Source: Synchiropus splendidus (lineage: Eukaryota > Chordata > Actinopteri > Syngnathiformes > Callionymidae). Taken from it: a stretch of 64,000 nt of DNA. The position numbers and the translations under genes were made by a program. Each line of letters starts with the position of its first letter. Position 1 is the first letter of the stretch. The notes under the pieces were generated by a model. The model was not told the origin of the DNA. It saw only the letters and a program-made list of their open reading frames with translations, and made no database searches. Of this stretch, positions 12,001 through 24,595 are shown one piece after another. Location of the stretch: NCBI RefSeq assembly GCF_027744825.2, contig NC_071348.1:1987563-2051562 (forward strand). The letters are read 5' to 3'.

Positions 12001-14919
12001 AGAACACACTCTGGGAGGATGCTCATGTTCGGAAGAGATGGAGATGGAAACACCAGTTTTAGTGCTTATTGTTGGAGAATCAGGATGAGACAAGCGACTG
12101 TGCAGAGCTCCGCCCCTAGCAGAGCCTGCGGAGTGCAGGCGACACCATTTCCCACTGACAAAAATACTCCGTCATATCCCCATATCAAAGGCTACATTTG
12201 TTCATAGCGTCAGCGAAGGGACTGCTGAATATGACTGCTGTTGCAAACGGGTCTAGAGTTGGAACCTTCAGCGACAACAATGCATTCAACAATCACCTAG
12301 AAGTTTTTATTGGTTTTGGTTGCGTTGAATTCCAATGGAAAATACTGCAGCTGTTAATGCAAAAGTTCATAGTAAACATTGGGTTTCAGACATTTTTTCA
12401 ACAATAGCTTACAAAATAAACAGTTCTAGTGTAGCTGATAAACTCTTGTGGTCAAACTATTGTTCACTTTATGAACTTAGAATACAAGTAAAATCTAACA
12501 AAGTTCAGTCAAATGACATTCCTTTTCTTTATCTTAATGTTCAATTTCTATCTATTCATGAAGAGGATGGCAACCCCTTTCACTACTGCAGTTCAAGGTT
12601 GTCGCCTTCTTTTTAACATAATGATAAGCATCAGCAGAAGTTCAGGACAATATGAGCCATGTGTGGTGAAGTGAGAGCCACCTCATTCCATTGCACTGTG
12701 TCTCATTCATTCGCCTCTCCACCCTGGTCCATCGCAATCTGCTCTTATCTCTTCTAATATGCTCAGCTGTTAGCGAACAATCGGTCTTGTTAATGTCCTG
12801 CTAATGAATGGGCCATCAGCCTCTTCAGTGTGGCAGTGAAGTGGCAGTTCAGGCGTCTAATTGGCATCCTTTCTGATTGGATCGAGTCACGCTCGACCCT
12901 CTGGGACTCCCAAAGTGAATTAGAGCCTTGTGGTAGCCTGGACTGAGTGCTGACTTGCAGGTTTGACACACACCATCATCCTGTTGACCCTGGTTGTATT
13001 TAACTGAATGATACTCCAGTGTCGCTGTCGAAGGACGGACGACACCATCGAAGCCGTGGGCACGGTTTGAAAGCGCTGGCAGTGGTGGGAGTAATATCAT
13101 GAACTCAACTAGTCAGAGACAGAACCACGGAGTTCATGCTCTCTTCTTTTGAGGGACAGTTATGTGGCATTTGTTTGAGTTCAGCCAACTTAATGACGTA
13201 CAGAATGTATCCAGATACATACCCTCACCGCCATTGTTTTCCAGTTTTAAGAATCTGAAGGCAAAAGACTTGTGTGTGATGTCTAGTTCCTGAATCCTGG
13301 TCATCTACGTCTTTTAAAAACACATTTTTACAGATTGGATTTTACGTGATGTTGTCTTACTGGATCTGTGGATGGGAATGTTTGTTCCTCTGTCTGTTTT
13401 AATCTACGCTTTGTGCTGTTTTTACAGTGTCATGTCTGATTCCTTCATGTTGATTTTAGTGATGGGATCATGTGAAGCATTTGTGACTTTCTGTCTGAAA
13501 GGTGCTATGTAAGTAAAGCTACCGCTTCAAGGCAACCACGTGACTGTGTCGACCCGGCAAGCGGTCCAGCAGGTGACACAGTGTCAACACAGTATCAGCA
13601 CCTTGTGTTTATGGTGCCTCCTTTACCCATCGCTACATAATATATCACCATATAACATAAGCTAGCAGAGTGGTGGTTTGAGTCCACCTGACGCTGACTG
13701 TTCGCTTCAAGATGCAGTAGAATGAGAGAAAAGAGGAAGAGGTAGAAAGAAGTGGTTGAGATCATGTAGACAAGAGGAGGACAGGAGAAGATGGGCTTTA
13801 CAATGAGGAGGAGGACGAGACAAACACCTGGTTGAAGAACCACAGCAACATTGTGGGATGCAAGTTAAGGCTCCATCTGCCAGTTACCGCACACACAGAC
13901 ACACACACAGGTTGCTCAGAGCACGTTGGAATAATAAGAAACACAATAAGAGTTTTTGATAATGAGAAAGAACAGCTGAACCACTGAGGGCAAAGAGGCG
14001 CGTGAGGAGGGTTGCAGGCACCGGAGAGCTCGACTTACGGTACAAAACAAGGTTCAGAAATGAAACAGACAGCTCTTAATTCTGAGAGGAGCGGATGTGA
14101 AATTGACCCGCCAGCTATGTAGCTATTAATCATTCATCCCAATTAGTAAATACATCTCTCGCCATCTCCAGCAAGAAAATCCTGTGATGTTGCAGAAGAG
14201 TATTAGAACAATGCCATTGCCGTAAGGCGGTCCAGCGAACTGTGCGACCTCTTTCCTTTTGGTTGTCCAGGCCGTAACCCCCCCAGGACCAGAGTGTTCT
14301 GCTTCTGCCGCAGGGGCACTATCCTGGCAGCATCATGCCTGGATGAAGTGGTGCCTCTATCTACAGCATCTCTGAGAAGTATGGCCACTCTATTCACAGT
14401 CTTCGGTGCTGTACCTGACTGCAGCAGAAACAGCGTTTATTTCCAAAGAAATTGGTGAAAGATGGTTTCAGTCGCTCATTAATCTCTGTCTTAATTTATT
14501 TTATCTGTCAAGTATAGATGGTCGTCCTGTTATTGATCACTGATGGATTAGTTTTTAAATTGCATGCTAGCCATGGATGCACTTTCCCTGTTCGATAGTG
14601 GCAATAAGGCAGCTGACAAAACTGGGCCCGTAAATGCATTATCTGAGTGAAGGGGCTTGTCTTACCATTCATTTCTGTGTAAGTGAGCTTACATATTTTA
14701 GATGGAGGTGAATGTGCGTGCTCTTGCGTGTGTGTGTGTGTGTGATCACAGAGCTGTAAAGCTTCTCTTTTTTCTGATGGATAAGCACTTTGTTGTCCTT
14801 GGGAGGCTGCTGGTGCTTGGCTACTTGAGCACAGTCGCCAGGAGCGTTTTCAGCGCACTGTGCACATGCGGTGACCTTCCTTTGCCTTGTGCGCACGGAC
14901 ACATGCACCCCCCCCAACA
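9061..14919. other. gene-free stretch with candidate conserved non-coding sequence
   Basis: No coding exon is recognised. Segments at about 12690-12900 and 14090-14180 have balanced composition, homeobox-like core words (TAATGAATGG, CTATTAATCATTC, CCAATTAG) and no repeat character. They resemble the style of conserved non-coding elements near developmental genes, which is only a guess without an alignment. A short (ATCC)n tract is at about 10468-10490 and a (TG)n run at 14728-14744 (just before the dispersed repeat at 14920). Confidence 0.35.
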
Positions 14920-15025
14920 CACATAAATGTTTGTATTCCTATGTTTATGGGGACTGCTCATTGACATAATGCTTTCCCCAGCCTCTCATCCTTAATCTAA
15001 CAATCCAAAATACATGGCTCACCTT
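14920..15025 (+). repeat. dispersed repeat family, copy A
   Basis: A unit of about 100 bp contains tttgtattcctat, cattgacataatgctttc and cccagcctctc, followed by a cctaaccatccaaaacacatgg-like word. The same ordered words recur at 26231-26322, 30480-30570 and, inverted, 37150-37385. It directly precedes a CA microsatellite. No tRNA boxes or coding are visible, so the class (SINE or MITE-like) is unresolved. Confidence 0.7.
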
Positions 15026-15045
15026 ACACACACACACACACACAC
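15026..15045. repeat. (AC)n microsatellite
   Basis: Ten AC units adjoin the 3' edge of dispersed repeat copy A. Confidence 0.9.
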
Positions 15046-16624
15046 TCACCTTGGGAGCCTCACACGGTCCCCTGTGATGTTGCACTCAGACAGATATCCT
15101 CTGTTTTTCACTCTAATGGAACAGCAGGAACACAAACTGCCCAAATGACACACATGGCCACATACAGAAGAGCGACACATATAATCCTTCTTCATGGGCG
15201 ATGCTGGCTGGTTGTTGAAGTATTGCAAATTCTCCACATGCCCACACAAATCTCCCAACAGGAGGTTGTAACTTAAGGAGTGGCTGACGGCGGTCAGTCC
15301 TTTGTAGGTGTTGAAAATGAAAACTCTTATCACCTTCTCCGTCATGACAGCCATGATCATTAGATGCCAGTATTGTTAGATCAAATTGCTAACACAAATC
15401 CAGTGTGTTGGAATCGGGCCCGATCCAGGATGAAATCACTGGATCGACAGTCTGATTTTATTTTCCCCAAGAACCCCTTTGATCCAATCCAGCCCTAAAC
15501 ACGAACAGGCTGATTCGGTCATGTGACCAGAGTGTTTGTGTTTGCCTTGCGATCTGCAACATTTTGAACCGAGCTGAGCTGCCATCCCACAAGCATCAAC
15601 CGGAGAGCGTCTGCATGTTTGGATCACGCAGTTGTAGTTTGTCAACTGGCAACTAGAGTTTGGGCATGTGTCCTTTGATGTTACTTAGCCTGACAGCACA
15701 ATTGAGAGATTTTACTCTACAAATGCGGTAAACAGCAGCTCGTGCACAGGACCGCCTCTCACTACATTGGTAGATGAGATTCTGAATGCATTGAAAAAAG
15801 TTGCACTTTTATTTAATATGAATGTATATGTAATGTAATGTTAATATACATATAATATAGCTATCAATAATATAGCTGTTCCCATCCACGAGCATGAAGG
15901 ACTGTTGTTTTCTGAAGGTATCGCGTCTGTATGGACCAATCTCAAGACTGCAGTATCATCACTGGATAGGAAAAAGTGGTGGCGAGCCATGCCCAATTAT
16001 TCTTACCCTAAAAGATGCCAACACATTACGAAATGATCAAATCTGGGACCACATCTTCAAGTTAGCCAAACTAGTCCCATTCTGTTGCTCGTGTTGGAGT
16101 TCATTCCAATAAAACATGATAGTTTGTTGCAGGGTGTGATAGTTCTACTCTCAGCCCAGATGTTGACCTTGCATACAGCTGCTGCGAGGATGGGCCCAAA
16201 ATCACCCCGGGTGTTACCACGGTTATCAGGTCTGCACTAACAGATGCTCATTAGAACAAACAAGCTCTGATACAGACGTGGAACTCACAAACAGAAACAC
16301 ACATGCACATTTTAAAAATGAGATTCTAAGTCCAGGATTTTAGGAGGACAACAGGAGAACAAACAACATTACTTGTCATGCACATTTTTGCCCATAGCAA
16401 AATAACTGTTTTCAGTCTGTGTACGTTTTCAAAAACGTTTTATTTCCATGTACGAACATAAAACAGGTTGTGATGTGAGGAAGAAGGTCAGGTTCATGAT
16501 GGAACGAATTTGCAGTACACAAATGTCAGTTTAAAGGGGGCTCACTGACATTACAACAGTATTTTTGTGTTCAGGTTTCAGCCTTGCTCGCACATTTCCT
16601 GCTCAGTGACGTCACATGTGATCG
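15046..16624. other. gene-free stretch
   Basis: No gene or RNA is recognised. Open frames on both strands lack conserved-looking domains. Around 15820-15870 there is a locally repetitive AT-rich patch built of aatgtatat and ataatatag words. Confidence 0.45.
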
Positions 16625-17060
16625 TGTTGTGGAATTTCCTAACTACAATAAAGATCTTGGAGAGAGAATTGTCTTTTATGAGTCCCACTTCTGACACCAA
16701 GTTTGTTGTGTAATTTCCTGACTACAATGGAGATCTTGGAGAGAGAATCGTCTTTTATGAATATTTATTGAAGAACCTTTGTGCAAAGAGCGAGAAGACA
16801 ATTCATAGATTTGAAGTTGACACTCTCTCTGAGACATTCTCAGCAAGCATACGCTTCATTCACTGGACGGGAGACGTAGACAACTACCTTGAAGAATGTA
16901 GCAACAACCATGAGCATCTGTGAGACGCTCAGTCTGCACTCAGAGTTCTGCAAACAAGGAGGAACGGTACAACTAAAAACAATGAGGCGGCCTTCACCAG
17001 TAACCTTCCATTAACAACAACTATAATTTTCCATTCCAATTGGTGGACTCGGTGATGTAA
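16625..17060 (-). mobile_element. LTR retrotransposon fragment (LTR 3' end plus primer-binding site)
   Basis: Read on the minus strand, an LTR-like region carries AATAAA (plus tttatt at 16764-16769). About 60 bases later it ends near 16704 with acacaaca. This is followed by ttggtgtcagaagtggga (plus 16683-16700), which resembles the primer-binding site next to a 5' LTR in Gypsy-type elements. Beyond it, plus 16625-16681 repeats the U5-like sequence of 16704-16760 with 5 mismatches in 57. No gag or pol coding is present, so this is a broken remnant. The far LTR boundary could not be fixed, and the right coordinate is approximate. Confidence 0.5.
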
Positions 17061-18379
17061 TAGGATACACGGATAGCAACATACTCCCCATAGATTCCTG
17101 CAACCCCAAACCCCTACCTCAGCGGTGGCAGCACCGTCTACCTGACTTGCAGACTACAAAACAGGTGCATGGTGTAACGGTTGGGTTTGATACGCACGAC
17201 ACCCGACCACTAAGGGCCGCTGTTGCCGGGTGTACGTGGCCCTGGTACCTGTGGCGCGTAGAGGGAGAGCTAAAGGGGAGTTTATTTTGTCTTTTCCCTC
17301 TTGTTTTCAGAAACAAAGAAGTGTGATGGTTGTGTCTCCAAGTGTGGAAATGAAATTAAACCAAGAGCAGTCCTTTCTCACCCACATCGTCTTTTCTTTT
17401 TCTCTTTTGACGGCGAGGAAGACTCGAGCCATTCCAGTGGGCATATAGATGCCCTCACCACAGACCATCAGCAATGTAGCGCCACGTTGCACTTCACCCT
17501 GGTAACCTCTTATGCACAAGGTTTGAAATGGTGGAGAGCTTCAGGTGATGATAAGTGTTCATCATGCATGATGGAGTGGAAGCCTTCAATAGCTGAGACA
17601 GGCAGAAGTCAGATCAAGTGTCAATGCCGGATGGCATCAAGTACACTACATGACATGAGAAGAATTCAAAAGCTCTCATATTCACTTTACACATTCTCAC
17701 GGCACGATAACTCTGATTCAATGTATTCCTGCCCCCTCACGAGTGACAGTTTGAAGGCAAAACTTCCGCACGTATCAACTGAGAAAACACCAATCCAAAC
17801 CACCCTCCGCTGAAACGCTGTGATCCACCGGGGCATGCGTTTATTCATAGACTCACTCCATCAATATTAAAACATGGTGGCATGGTGGCCCTCCTGCTTT
17901 GACTGAATGTGACTGGAAAGACTCCTCAGACAGTCTCCTTCCCGATACACCTGAGTTTTATTATTCTGCATTTAAAAGCAATAGTGGCCGGTCGGAACCG
18001 CCTGTGTAATTAGCATACAGTGGTGGTTAAGAGCAAGCAGACAGTTGTTAATGATCCCCCAAGGACTCACATATTTATTCATGGATTCATATCAGCCTAA
18101 TTCCTCTCCTATAGTCAAATGGATCATGATGGCTCGCCCGAGTTTCCCTCTGTCTTGCCGTCGCAGTGCTGTACATCAGACAGAAAGTGTCCTATAAAAT
18201 CTTGGTGCCGTCTTGGAGCAGCCTTCTGTTACAATACTGTCCATGTGCTGTCCAACAGTTTCTCAGAGAGACTGTGATACATTTAGATTCTCATTGATCT
18301 AGTGGACATAATGGTGTTCTGAAAAACACCTTTAACCTCCTCTTTCAGCTTTGTTTACTTCTTCTGTACGGCACTATTT
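17061..18379. other. gene-free stretch
   Basis: An open frame of 170 codons at 17301-17813 has no recognisable domain and no splice-site support, so I treat it as chance. The 17930-18070 part (tttaaaagcaatagtggccgg, cctgtgtaattagcatacag) looks unique and could be a regulatory element, without proof. Confidence 0.4.
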
Positions 18380-18877
18380 CAGAGGTGGGCTAGTCAATTT
18401 CCTAAAGGGCCACATTGGAAACTGTAACCGTTGTGAGGGGCCACCATCAAAAGAAAGTCAGCGATGACTACAAAACATGATGGAAAAAATATATGCTTAA
18501 GCAACAAGGACAAAATGAACCTAAGAAGATGAAATGCAAGTAAGGATATTAAGAAGTGTAAATATGCCACGACACCTATTGAAATGTTTCATTTTATATG
18601 CACTTAATTTGAATGTAAATCAACATAACTGTGGACCAGACAGCGATTTATTTCAAAAATATATTTTCAATATTCCTCCAATGTATTTTGATGAACAAGA
18701 AAAACGCACAAATGCCAAGGAAAAGAAGGACATGCTCTATTTTCTGTTGAAGTTGACTAAAAGAGAAAGAACAAAAAACAAAATGCAGAAAAATTACAAC
18801 AGTTTTCAGTCCAAAGGGCCACTAAAATACAGGCACGGGCCGCATATGGCCCTCGGGCCGCACATTGCCCAGATCTG
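18380..18877. mobile_element. non-autonomous hAT-type DNA transposon
   Basis: The left end reads cagaggtgggctagtcaatt and then cctaaagggccac. The right end reads gggccgcacattgcccagatctg, whose reverse complement starts cagatctgggcaatg. These are imperfect terminal inverted repeats of the kind seen in vertebrate hAT families whose ends mention gggccac and cgggccgcac. The interior is AT-rich and has no transposase. The 8 bases on either side (cactattt and tatgaagg) do not match, so the target duplication is lost or the ends are misplaced by a few bases. Confidence 0.65.
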
Positions 18878-21794
18878 TATGAAGGAAATACTTGCATCTT
18901 ATTCATTTACTAAAGAGTTATGGCTCAATCATGAATAATTCCGATCTGAATTTTAAGCGCTTAATCTCCTGTGCCACTTAAAGGATAGAAAATGACTTAG
19001 GCCCAATTGCTTTTCTGAATTCTGAGCTCAGTTATCCAGGCAGGTTCACTAAACACAACTTCTTATTTAAAACAAAAGCCTCCGGGAGTGCTTTTAAATT
19101 GAGTGAGCTTTTTTCTTCAGGGATTCTTTCCAAAGTTTTAATTAGAGGTTAACATACTTTTTGGTACACAGACAACTCCGAGCAGACAGGCAATATTAAA
19201 TGATGTCTTTCTGGAATGTATTTCATCATCTGAGCAACTGCTGTTGAGCATGGGTGAATAGAGCTTTAAAAGTACACGACAAGCATGATAAGGGCAGGAT
19301 TATTCCCGCTCCGCGTCTGGCTGCATGACTGACGCCGGCAAACACGCGACCGAAGAGGCAATTTCTGAAGTTCTGAACAGACATTTCAATTTTCAGTGTT
19401 GTGTACCTTGGCAAAGACAGTAAGCCAATTGAATGAATTTCTCCCTGTGAATCAATAAACTATCAATCTGTCTGTGAATGATTGTATGTGCAAAAATAAA
19501 ACGTGAAAGTGAATGCTCCATCTTAAGAGTTCGGCCAGTCTGAAACTCAGTGCGTTTCCACTGAAAATATCACTTACAAATAATAACAATGTTTCCTTGT
19601 AAACATTAAAGAAAAGAAAAACAAAGTAATATGGATCAACTTACAATAAAGAATGACTTTATTAACATTGTTTTCGTCTGTAACAGAAAATACTTAAAGT
19701 GCATCAATTTGTCTGAAATTAAAAAAAAAAAAAACAGGATCTGCAATAATACTTTATTCTAGCGTGGCAAAAAAGTGTGTTCCGTGAGGTCACACGCCCC
19801 CCTAGCATCGCCCCTTGAGGGGCAGCAGAAGGACTGCTGTAACTAAAGATGAAATGTAATAACATAGTAGGGTGCAACTGTGGTGTCACGCAGCCTCTCC
19901 TCATCGAATAATATAATTATTTTGATCAATATTGTACCGTTTGATGAAGCAGAAACAGTGATGAAGGTGACTTCAACATGATAAACATGTGGAGAAGTCG
20001 TTTTAGTGCAGGGGCATCTTAAATATGGCAGTTCAGTTCGTGCAATACTTTTAAACATTACATTTGAAGAGAAGGATCTGCAAGCCTTTTAGTCTTTTTC
20101 CTGTAGGTTTTCTACCTCCCGCGCCCGAGCATCCCATAAGAGACGAAGGCCGTGCGTGTTTATAAGCCTGTTTTCTTAATCGCACTTCAGACAAGTTCTC
20201 ATACCAACAGTGTTGTGCACACTAACTCCAGCGTGCTACGCCGAGCCTTAACGCTCAACAAAGAAAAGCAAGAATCGTGTGTTATACGATAAAAGCCAGT
20301 CCACTTTTTCAGATGATCAGTGCGTGAGTGTGTTTATTGAGAGTGGATAAGCAGCTGCTCTGTGTTTGATGTGCTGGCTAATAATGCATCATGTGTCTGT
20401 ACAGTAGGCAGCCAGATGGAGTGTGGAATAATCCAGAGTGGCCTCAGATTTTTATTCATACATTCAGTTTACACTAATTTTGCCGGATCATTGTTGTGTC
20501 TGCTGTATAGACTCCTCCCTGGCGGCGGCGTGGCTCATCAATATTAATAGCCCTATCTGCATAATCAGATGCAGCGTTATCATAACAATAAAATGGTCGA
20601 CTGTACATGGCAGAAGATGATCCCAGAGCTCAGATCTTCCAACGAATACGAAGAACAAAGACGAGCGGATTCAAAATCTCTCAGAGGAGATGCAGCTGCA
20701 GGCAACAAGAGAAGTGAGTGGCATCTCGTATTTATTTTTCTGAACACAAGCTCTCGCACTTATTGGCTATGATAATCACTTTACACACTCGGTTTCAAAC
20801 ACAGATCATTTTTTGGGGGGGAAAATAACTCAAGAAAGAATATTGTGAGAATATTACACGGCAGGTCTAAACAAAAGGCGATTATGATATCATGTAAGAC
20901 ATTTACAACATACTAGATTGTAAAAAAAACAATCATCCATCCGTTCATTCATTTAGTCAACAGCAACAACAGCAACAATGTTTCACTTAACTTTTGTTTG
21001 GGGGTGAATGCACGTGCCACTTACTCTCCACCTTGTACTTTTTTTTGTTCCCTTCTTTGATGTTGTGTTTTCTTGTCTGTACATCCAATCCATCATTTCA
21101 CACCACCCCTCCTCGGTAACATTTCTCCCATTCACTCCCGATCTCTGTGTGTCACCTTTTCTTTTCTTTTTTTCCTTCCTTGTGATTGATTTGAGCCTTA
21201 TTTAACGTTGTGCTAAACCCTGTCTTAACTCACTCTCCCATATCTTTGTTTCATAATAAACTGTTTCTTCATTTTTTCTCATCTTCTTCTTTCATTTGCA
21301 CCTTCATAGCTGAGCCATCTTCCGCCGTCTTCATCATTAAAGCTGATTATTATCATTCCTTCCGCCTTCATTTTAAAATGTCACATCGAACTCTGCCAGC
21401 TCTTACTTTTTTACTCCATTCACTTTCCCCTTTCCCTTTCTTCCTGCTCTTCTGCTCTCTCAATTAATTCATCTTCCTCTTTCTTTCCTGAATCCATATT
21501 TCATCACAGTATCCTCATTTGTTGAACATTTCGATATTTCTTCTGTCGTGTTCGGATCTTGGTTTGGGTTTTATTTTGTGTTGCTTAAAAGCCTGTGTTT
21601 GTTAACGCTGCTCTTGACTCCGGCGGCCCGTTTCAAGAAGCTGGTCAACAAAGCTGGTGAGAAAATGCTGCCAACTCTGACCTTCAAATCTCTTCAGTAA
21701 CAGTTAGTCTGACCATCCCAGAGTCAAAGTCGATTTGGAAACAACTTGTATATGAGAATGTCAAAAGCCCCGGTCGGTAGAACGTGCATTACAC
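18878..21794. other. gene-free stretch with one candidate regulatory segment
   Basis: No gene is recognised. The part at about 20500-20620 is notable: a short GC-rich ggcggcggcg patch, then atcaatattaatagccc, tctgcataatcagatgcag and gcgttatcataac, with POU-, GATA- and homeobox-like words packed together. 21000-21480 is strongly pyrimidine-rich on the plus strand and gives spurious open frames. Confidence 0.35.
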
Positions 21795-22248
21795 CAGTGG
21801 TCCCCAACCTTTTTATCACCGCGGACCGCTCAACGCTTGCTATGGTAACGTTTAAACATGCCTTCAGCAGGCAGACACACCACAAAACCATCACCATATG
21901 GTTAATTCAATGCGAGCCCTGAGCTTGTTTTTCTGCAACGAGACGGTCCCATCTGGGAGCGACCGCAGACGGCCGCGATCAATCCAGATTTCAAGTACAA
22001 CTCTTGGTATTGTTTGTTAAAAACTCTCTTTTTCTTGGAGGTGACAGGCTCTTCTTCACTGAGCCTTTTCTCCTTTGCAAAGAAACAGCTGTTTCCTACT
22101 CATTTTGTGAGATTGTGGGTTACACTTTGGCTCTCAAGTGACTGGGGCTTAACCGAGAGAATCCGGTCAGTTTTCAAAATAAAAAAGCCTGATGGCTTTT
22201 AGAAAATATAACATTCATTATTTCTTGAGTGTTGGTTGGGGACCACTG
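21795..22248. mobile_element. non-autonomous hAT-type transposon with intact 8-bp target duplication
   Basis: The element begins cagtggtccccaacc and ends ggttggggaccactg, a perfect 15-bp terminal inverted repeat. It is flanked on both sides by cattacac (21787-21794 and 22249-22256), an exact 8-bp target-site duplication as made by hAT transposases. The 454-bp interior includes the familiar atcaccgcggaccg word and no transposase domain, so mobilisation would have needed a partner element. Confidence 0.93.
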
Positions 22249-22256
22249 CATTACAC

Positions 22257-24479
22257 GATTCACCATGGCGAGGCATGAACGCCGCGGCACAGCTGTCTCA
22301 GCCAGTGTAAGGGCTCCGTGTGCCGTGCTCCTCTGTCTGCTCCGTGACTCTGTGTTCTCCACTAAACAAGACGGAGCTGGCAGGATCTCCTTCCACGCCA
22401 CATGTACACACATTTATTAAAGCATTCATAACACTCTACTACTCTATAAACATGTTTGTAGAGGTTTTAGTGCAATTGACCGGACAGCTTACACTAAAAT
22501 GCAATATTTAACATTCACTTAAAAAGCATTCAAAAGTCGTTCAGTCGTGTGTTTTAAGAGTGACGGCGATCGTCCAATGAAAGCTCTTGAAACGTCTTTT
22601 TCCTCTTGTTTGGACCATCTCCTTCCTGACCCCTCGGCATGCAGCGAGTACAACGTCTTGTGAAAGTCACAGTTACATACAGGTTCTCGATAGGGAATGA
22701 TCAAACAATGGATGAGGTGGTGATCATCCTCTATAGATGGGGATTTCTGCCTAGTGTCTGCTTCAACAGGGGAAATTCACTGGTTCATGCCGTATGTTGC
22801 CCTGGCAATTGACACAATGGTGCACTGATCCTGCTTCATGAAACCCTCTGCTAACCTCCAACCAACACAGGCTTTTTATTCAACCACCTGTGTGAAGTGG
22901 GCACTACTTCTCACCGCCACCTGTTTTCAGTTTCTCCCAGTTGTTCACCTGTGTATGATTTGGTCCACCATATGCTTATGTGTATGCTCTGATCCTACAT
23001 TTTCTACACTGTGTGACTACTCTGCCCTCCACATTATCTTCTGAATGGTCTTCAAGCATTACGTGTTTCATTTTTTCTCCCATCTCTGTCATGCTTTGTT
23101 CTTTATTCTTCCTTTTTTTCCTTTCTTAATGCTTTTCTGTTTCCTCTAGCAAATCTTTTGCACATTTATTCGTCTGTCTTATTCATCATATGTCCTCTCT
23201 TTTTGACATTGGATTTATTTATTTTTGGAATTTGTTTGCACAATTTCTCATTTTTGCTTTTCTTCATATTGAGGCCCTTTTGCTGCATCTTTCTAGTCAC
23301 CTTTAAACTGGTTTCATCCAGTGTTTCATTTTTACTTTTCCTTCCATTGACCCTGGTTCTTCTAATCTGGCCTCTGTGCCTTCTGCTTTTGCTTAAAATT
23401 CCCAATTCATAATGTTGCTTTTGACTCAAACAGCTATACATATTCAAATAGAGGCTTGACATTTACAGCCATATGTCCACCTCACTATTTCAGGTCATGT
23501 ACTGAGTGTTTTACTTGAACCAGATCTATAACCCAAACGGCCCCACACATTTAGCTCACTGTATGCATGTATTGTATGAAACAAAATGGCAAGGAACAAT
23601 GCACAAACTATAATACACACCAAAAATAATCCCTTTCCCTCCACCCATGAGTCTCTTGCACGCACAAACACACACTCTCTGGCTGTGTCCTGTGGTCTGT
23701 CTGTGCTGATAAGGGCTTAATCCTGATTGGAGCCTCAGTAAAAGGCTTTGTTATGAACACTAAATAGACTGGCCCTCGGCGAGCACATTGGGACACAACT
23801 GATAACGTATACATGTGCGCGAACACACACACACACACACGTATGCACCAGCAAGACAAACTGTATCCAGGTAAACTGCACGACCACCACAAGCCGAGTG
23901 GACACATACCTGCATGTATCAAGCCAGCGTGCCAGCCACTTGTGTGTGTTAGGGCGTGCAGTTCATCTGGGGCTTGATAAAGCCCTGGAGAGCTGTAAGT
24001 GTGGGCGGACACCAGTCTAAAAATGCTGTAAATAGACCACTAATGGACAGACGACAGAGAGCAGGAGAGGAGGACTGAGATGAGGGACATACAAATATCA
24101 CATGATGCACTTTGCATGTCAAAGTGCCACTGAGGTGTGGATGAACTTCCGATCAAACACCTGTAGCGGTGAAGCTGCTTGAGGTTCCTAAAATTTCCCG
24201 CCAGAGCAAGTTTGCACTATCGTCCAGACCTTGAATGATCTCTGGCACCATTCGTCTGTAATCTGTGAACACAAACCCGTGTTGACTGAGCAGCTCCAGT
24301 GTGACGCTCAGACATCTGCTCTGGACCTTTCATCCACGACCACTCTCTTATCTTTCGGTCATTCGATATATGCCAATGCCAGCTCAACTCTAGCAAGGGT
24401 CGAAGGTAGTGATGGGTAAATGAATAAATTCAATACTTTAAGGTTTTGCTCTGTTTACGTGGAAGAAGATGAAATATGC
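22257..24479. other. gene-free stretch
   Basis: Nothing coding is recognised. There is a (AC)n run at 23823-23840 and a T-rich stretch at 23050-23400 that yields hydrophobic-looking but chance open frames. Confidence 0.45.
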
Positions 24480-24595
24480 TTGTTGTTTGCGAATGAAACC
24501 GAGAGTAAAGAATCAGTTCTATTACTTGAATGGGCCCCGGTGCCATTTGTTCAGGGAAAAATGGGCCCAAAGATCAAAAAGGTTAAGAACCCCTG
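24480..24595 (-). mobile_element. hAT-type transposon end (one side only)
   Basis: Read on the minus strand from 24595 the sequence starts caggggttcttaaccttttt and continues gatctttgggccc, a well-known hAT terminal sequence style. The other end is not identifiable, so this is a truncated or decayed copy and its inner boundary is approximate. Confidence 0.5.

Noticed and set aside
17301..17813. 170-codon open frame as a gene
   Set aside because: There is no domain and no plausible splice partners. The translated composition looks random, and it lies in repeat-rich desert.
18534..18938. 134-codon open frame
   Set aside because: It mostly lies inside the AT-rich interior of a hAT-type element and shows no transposase motif.
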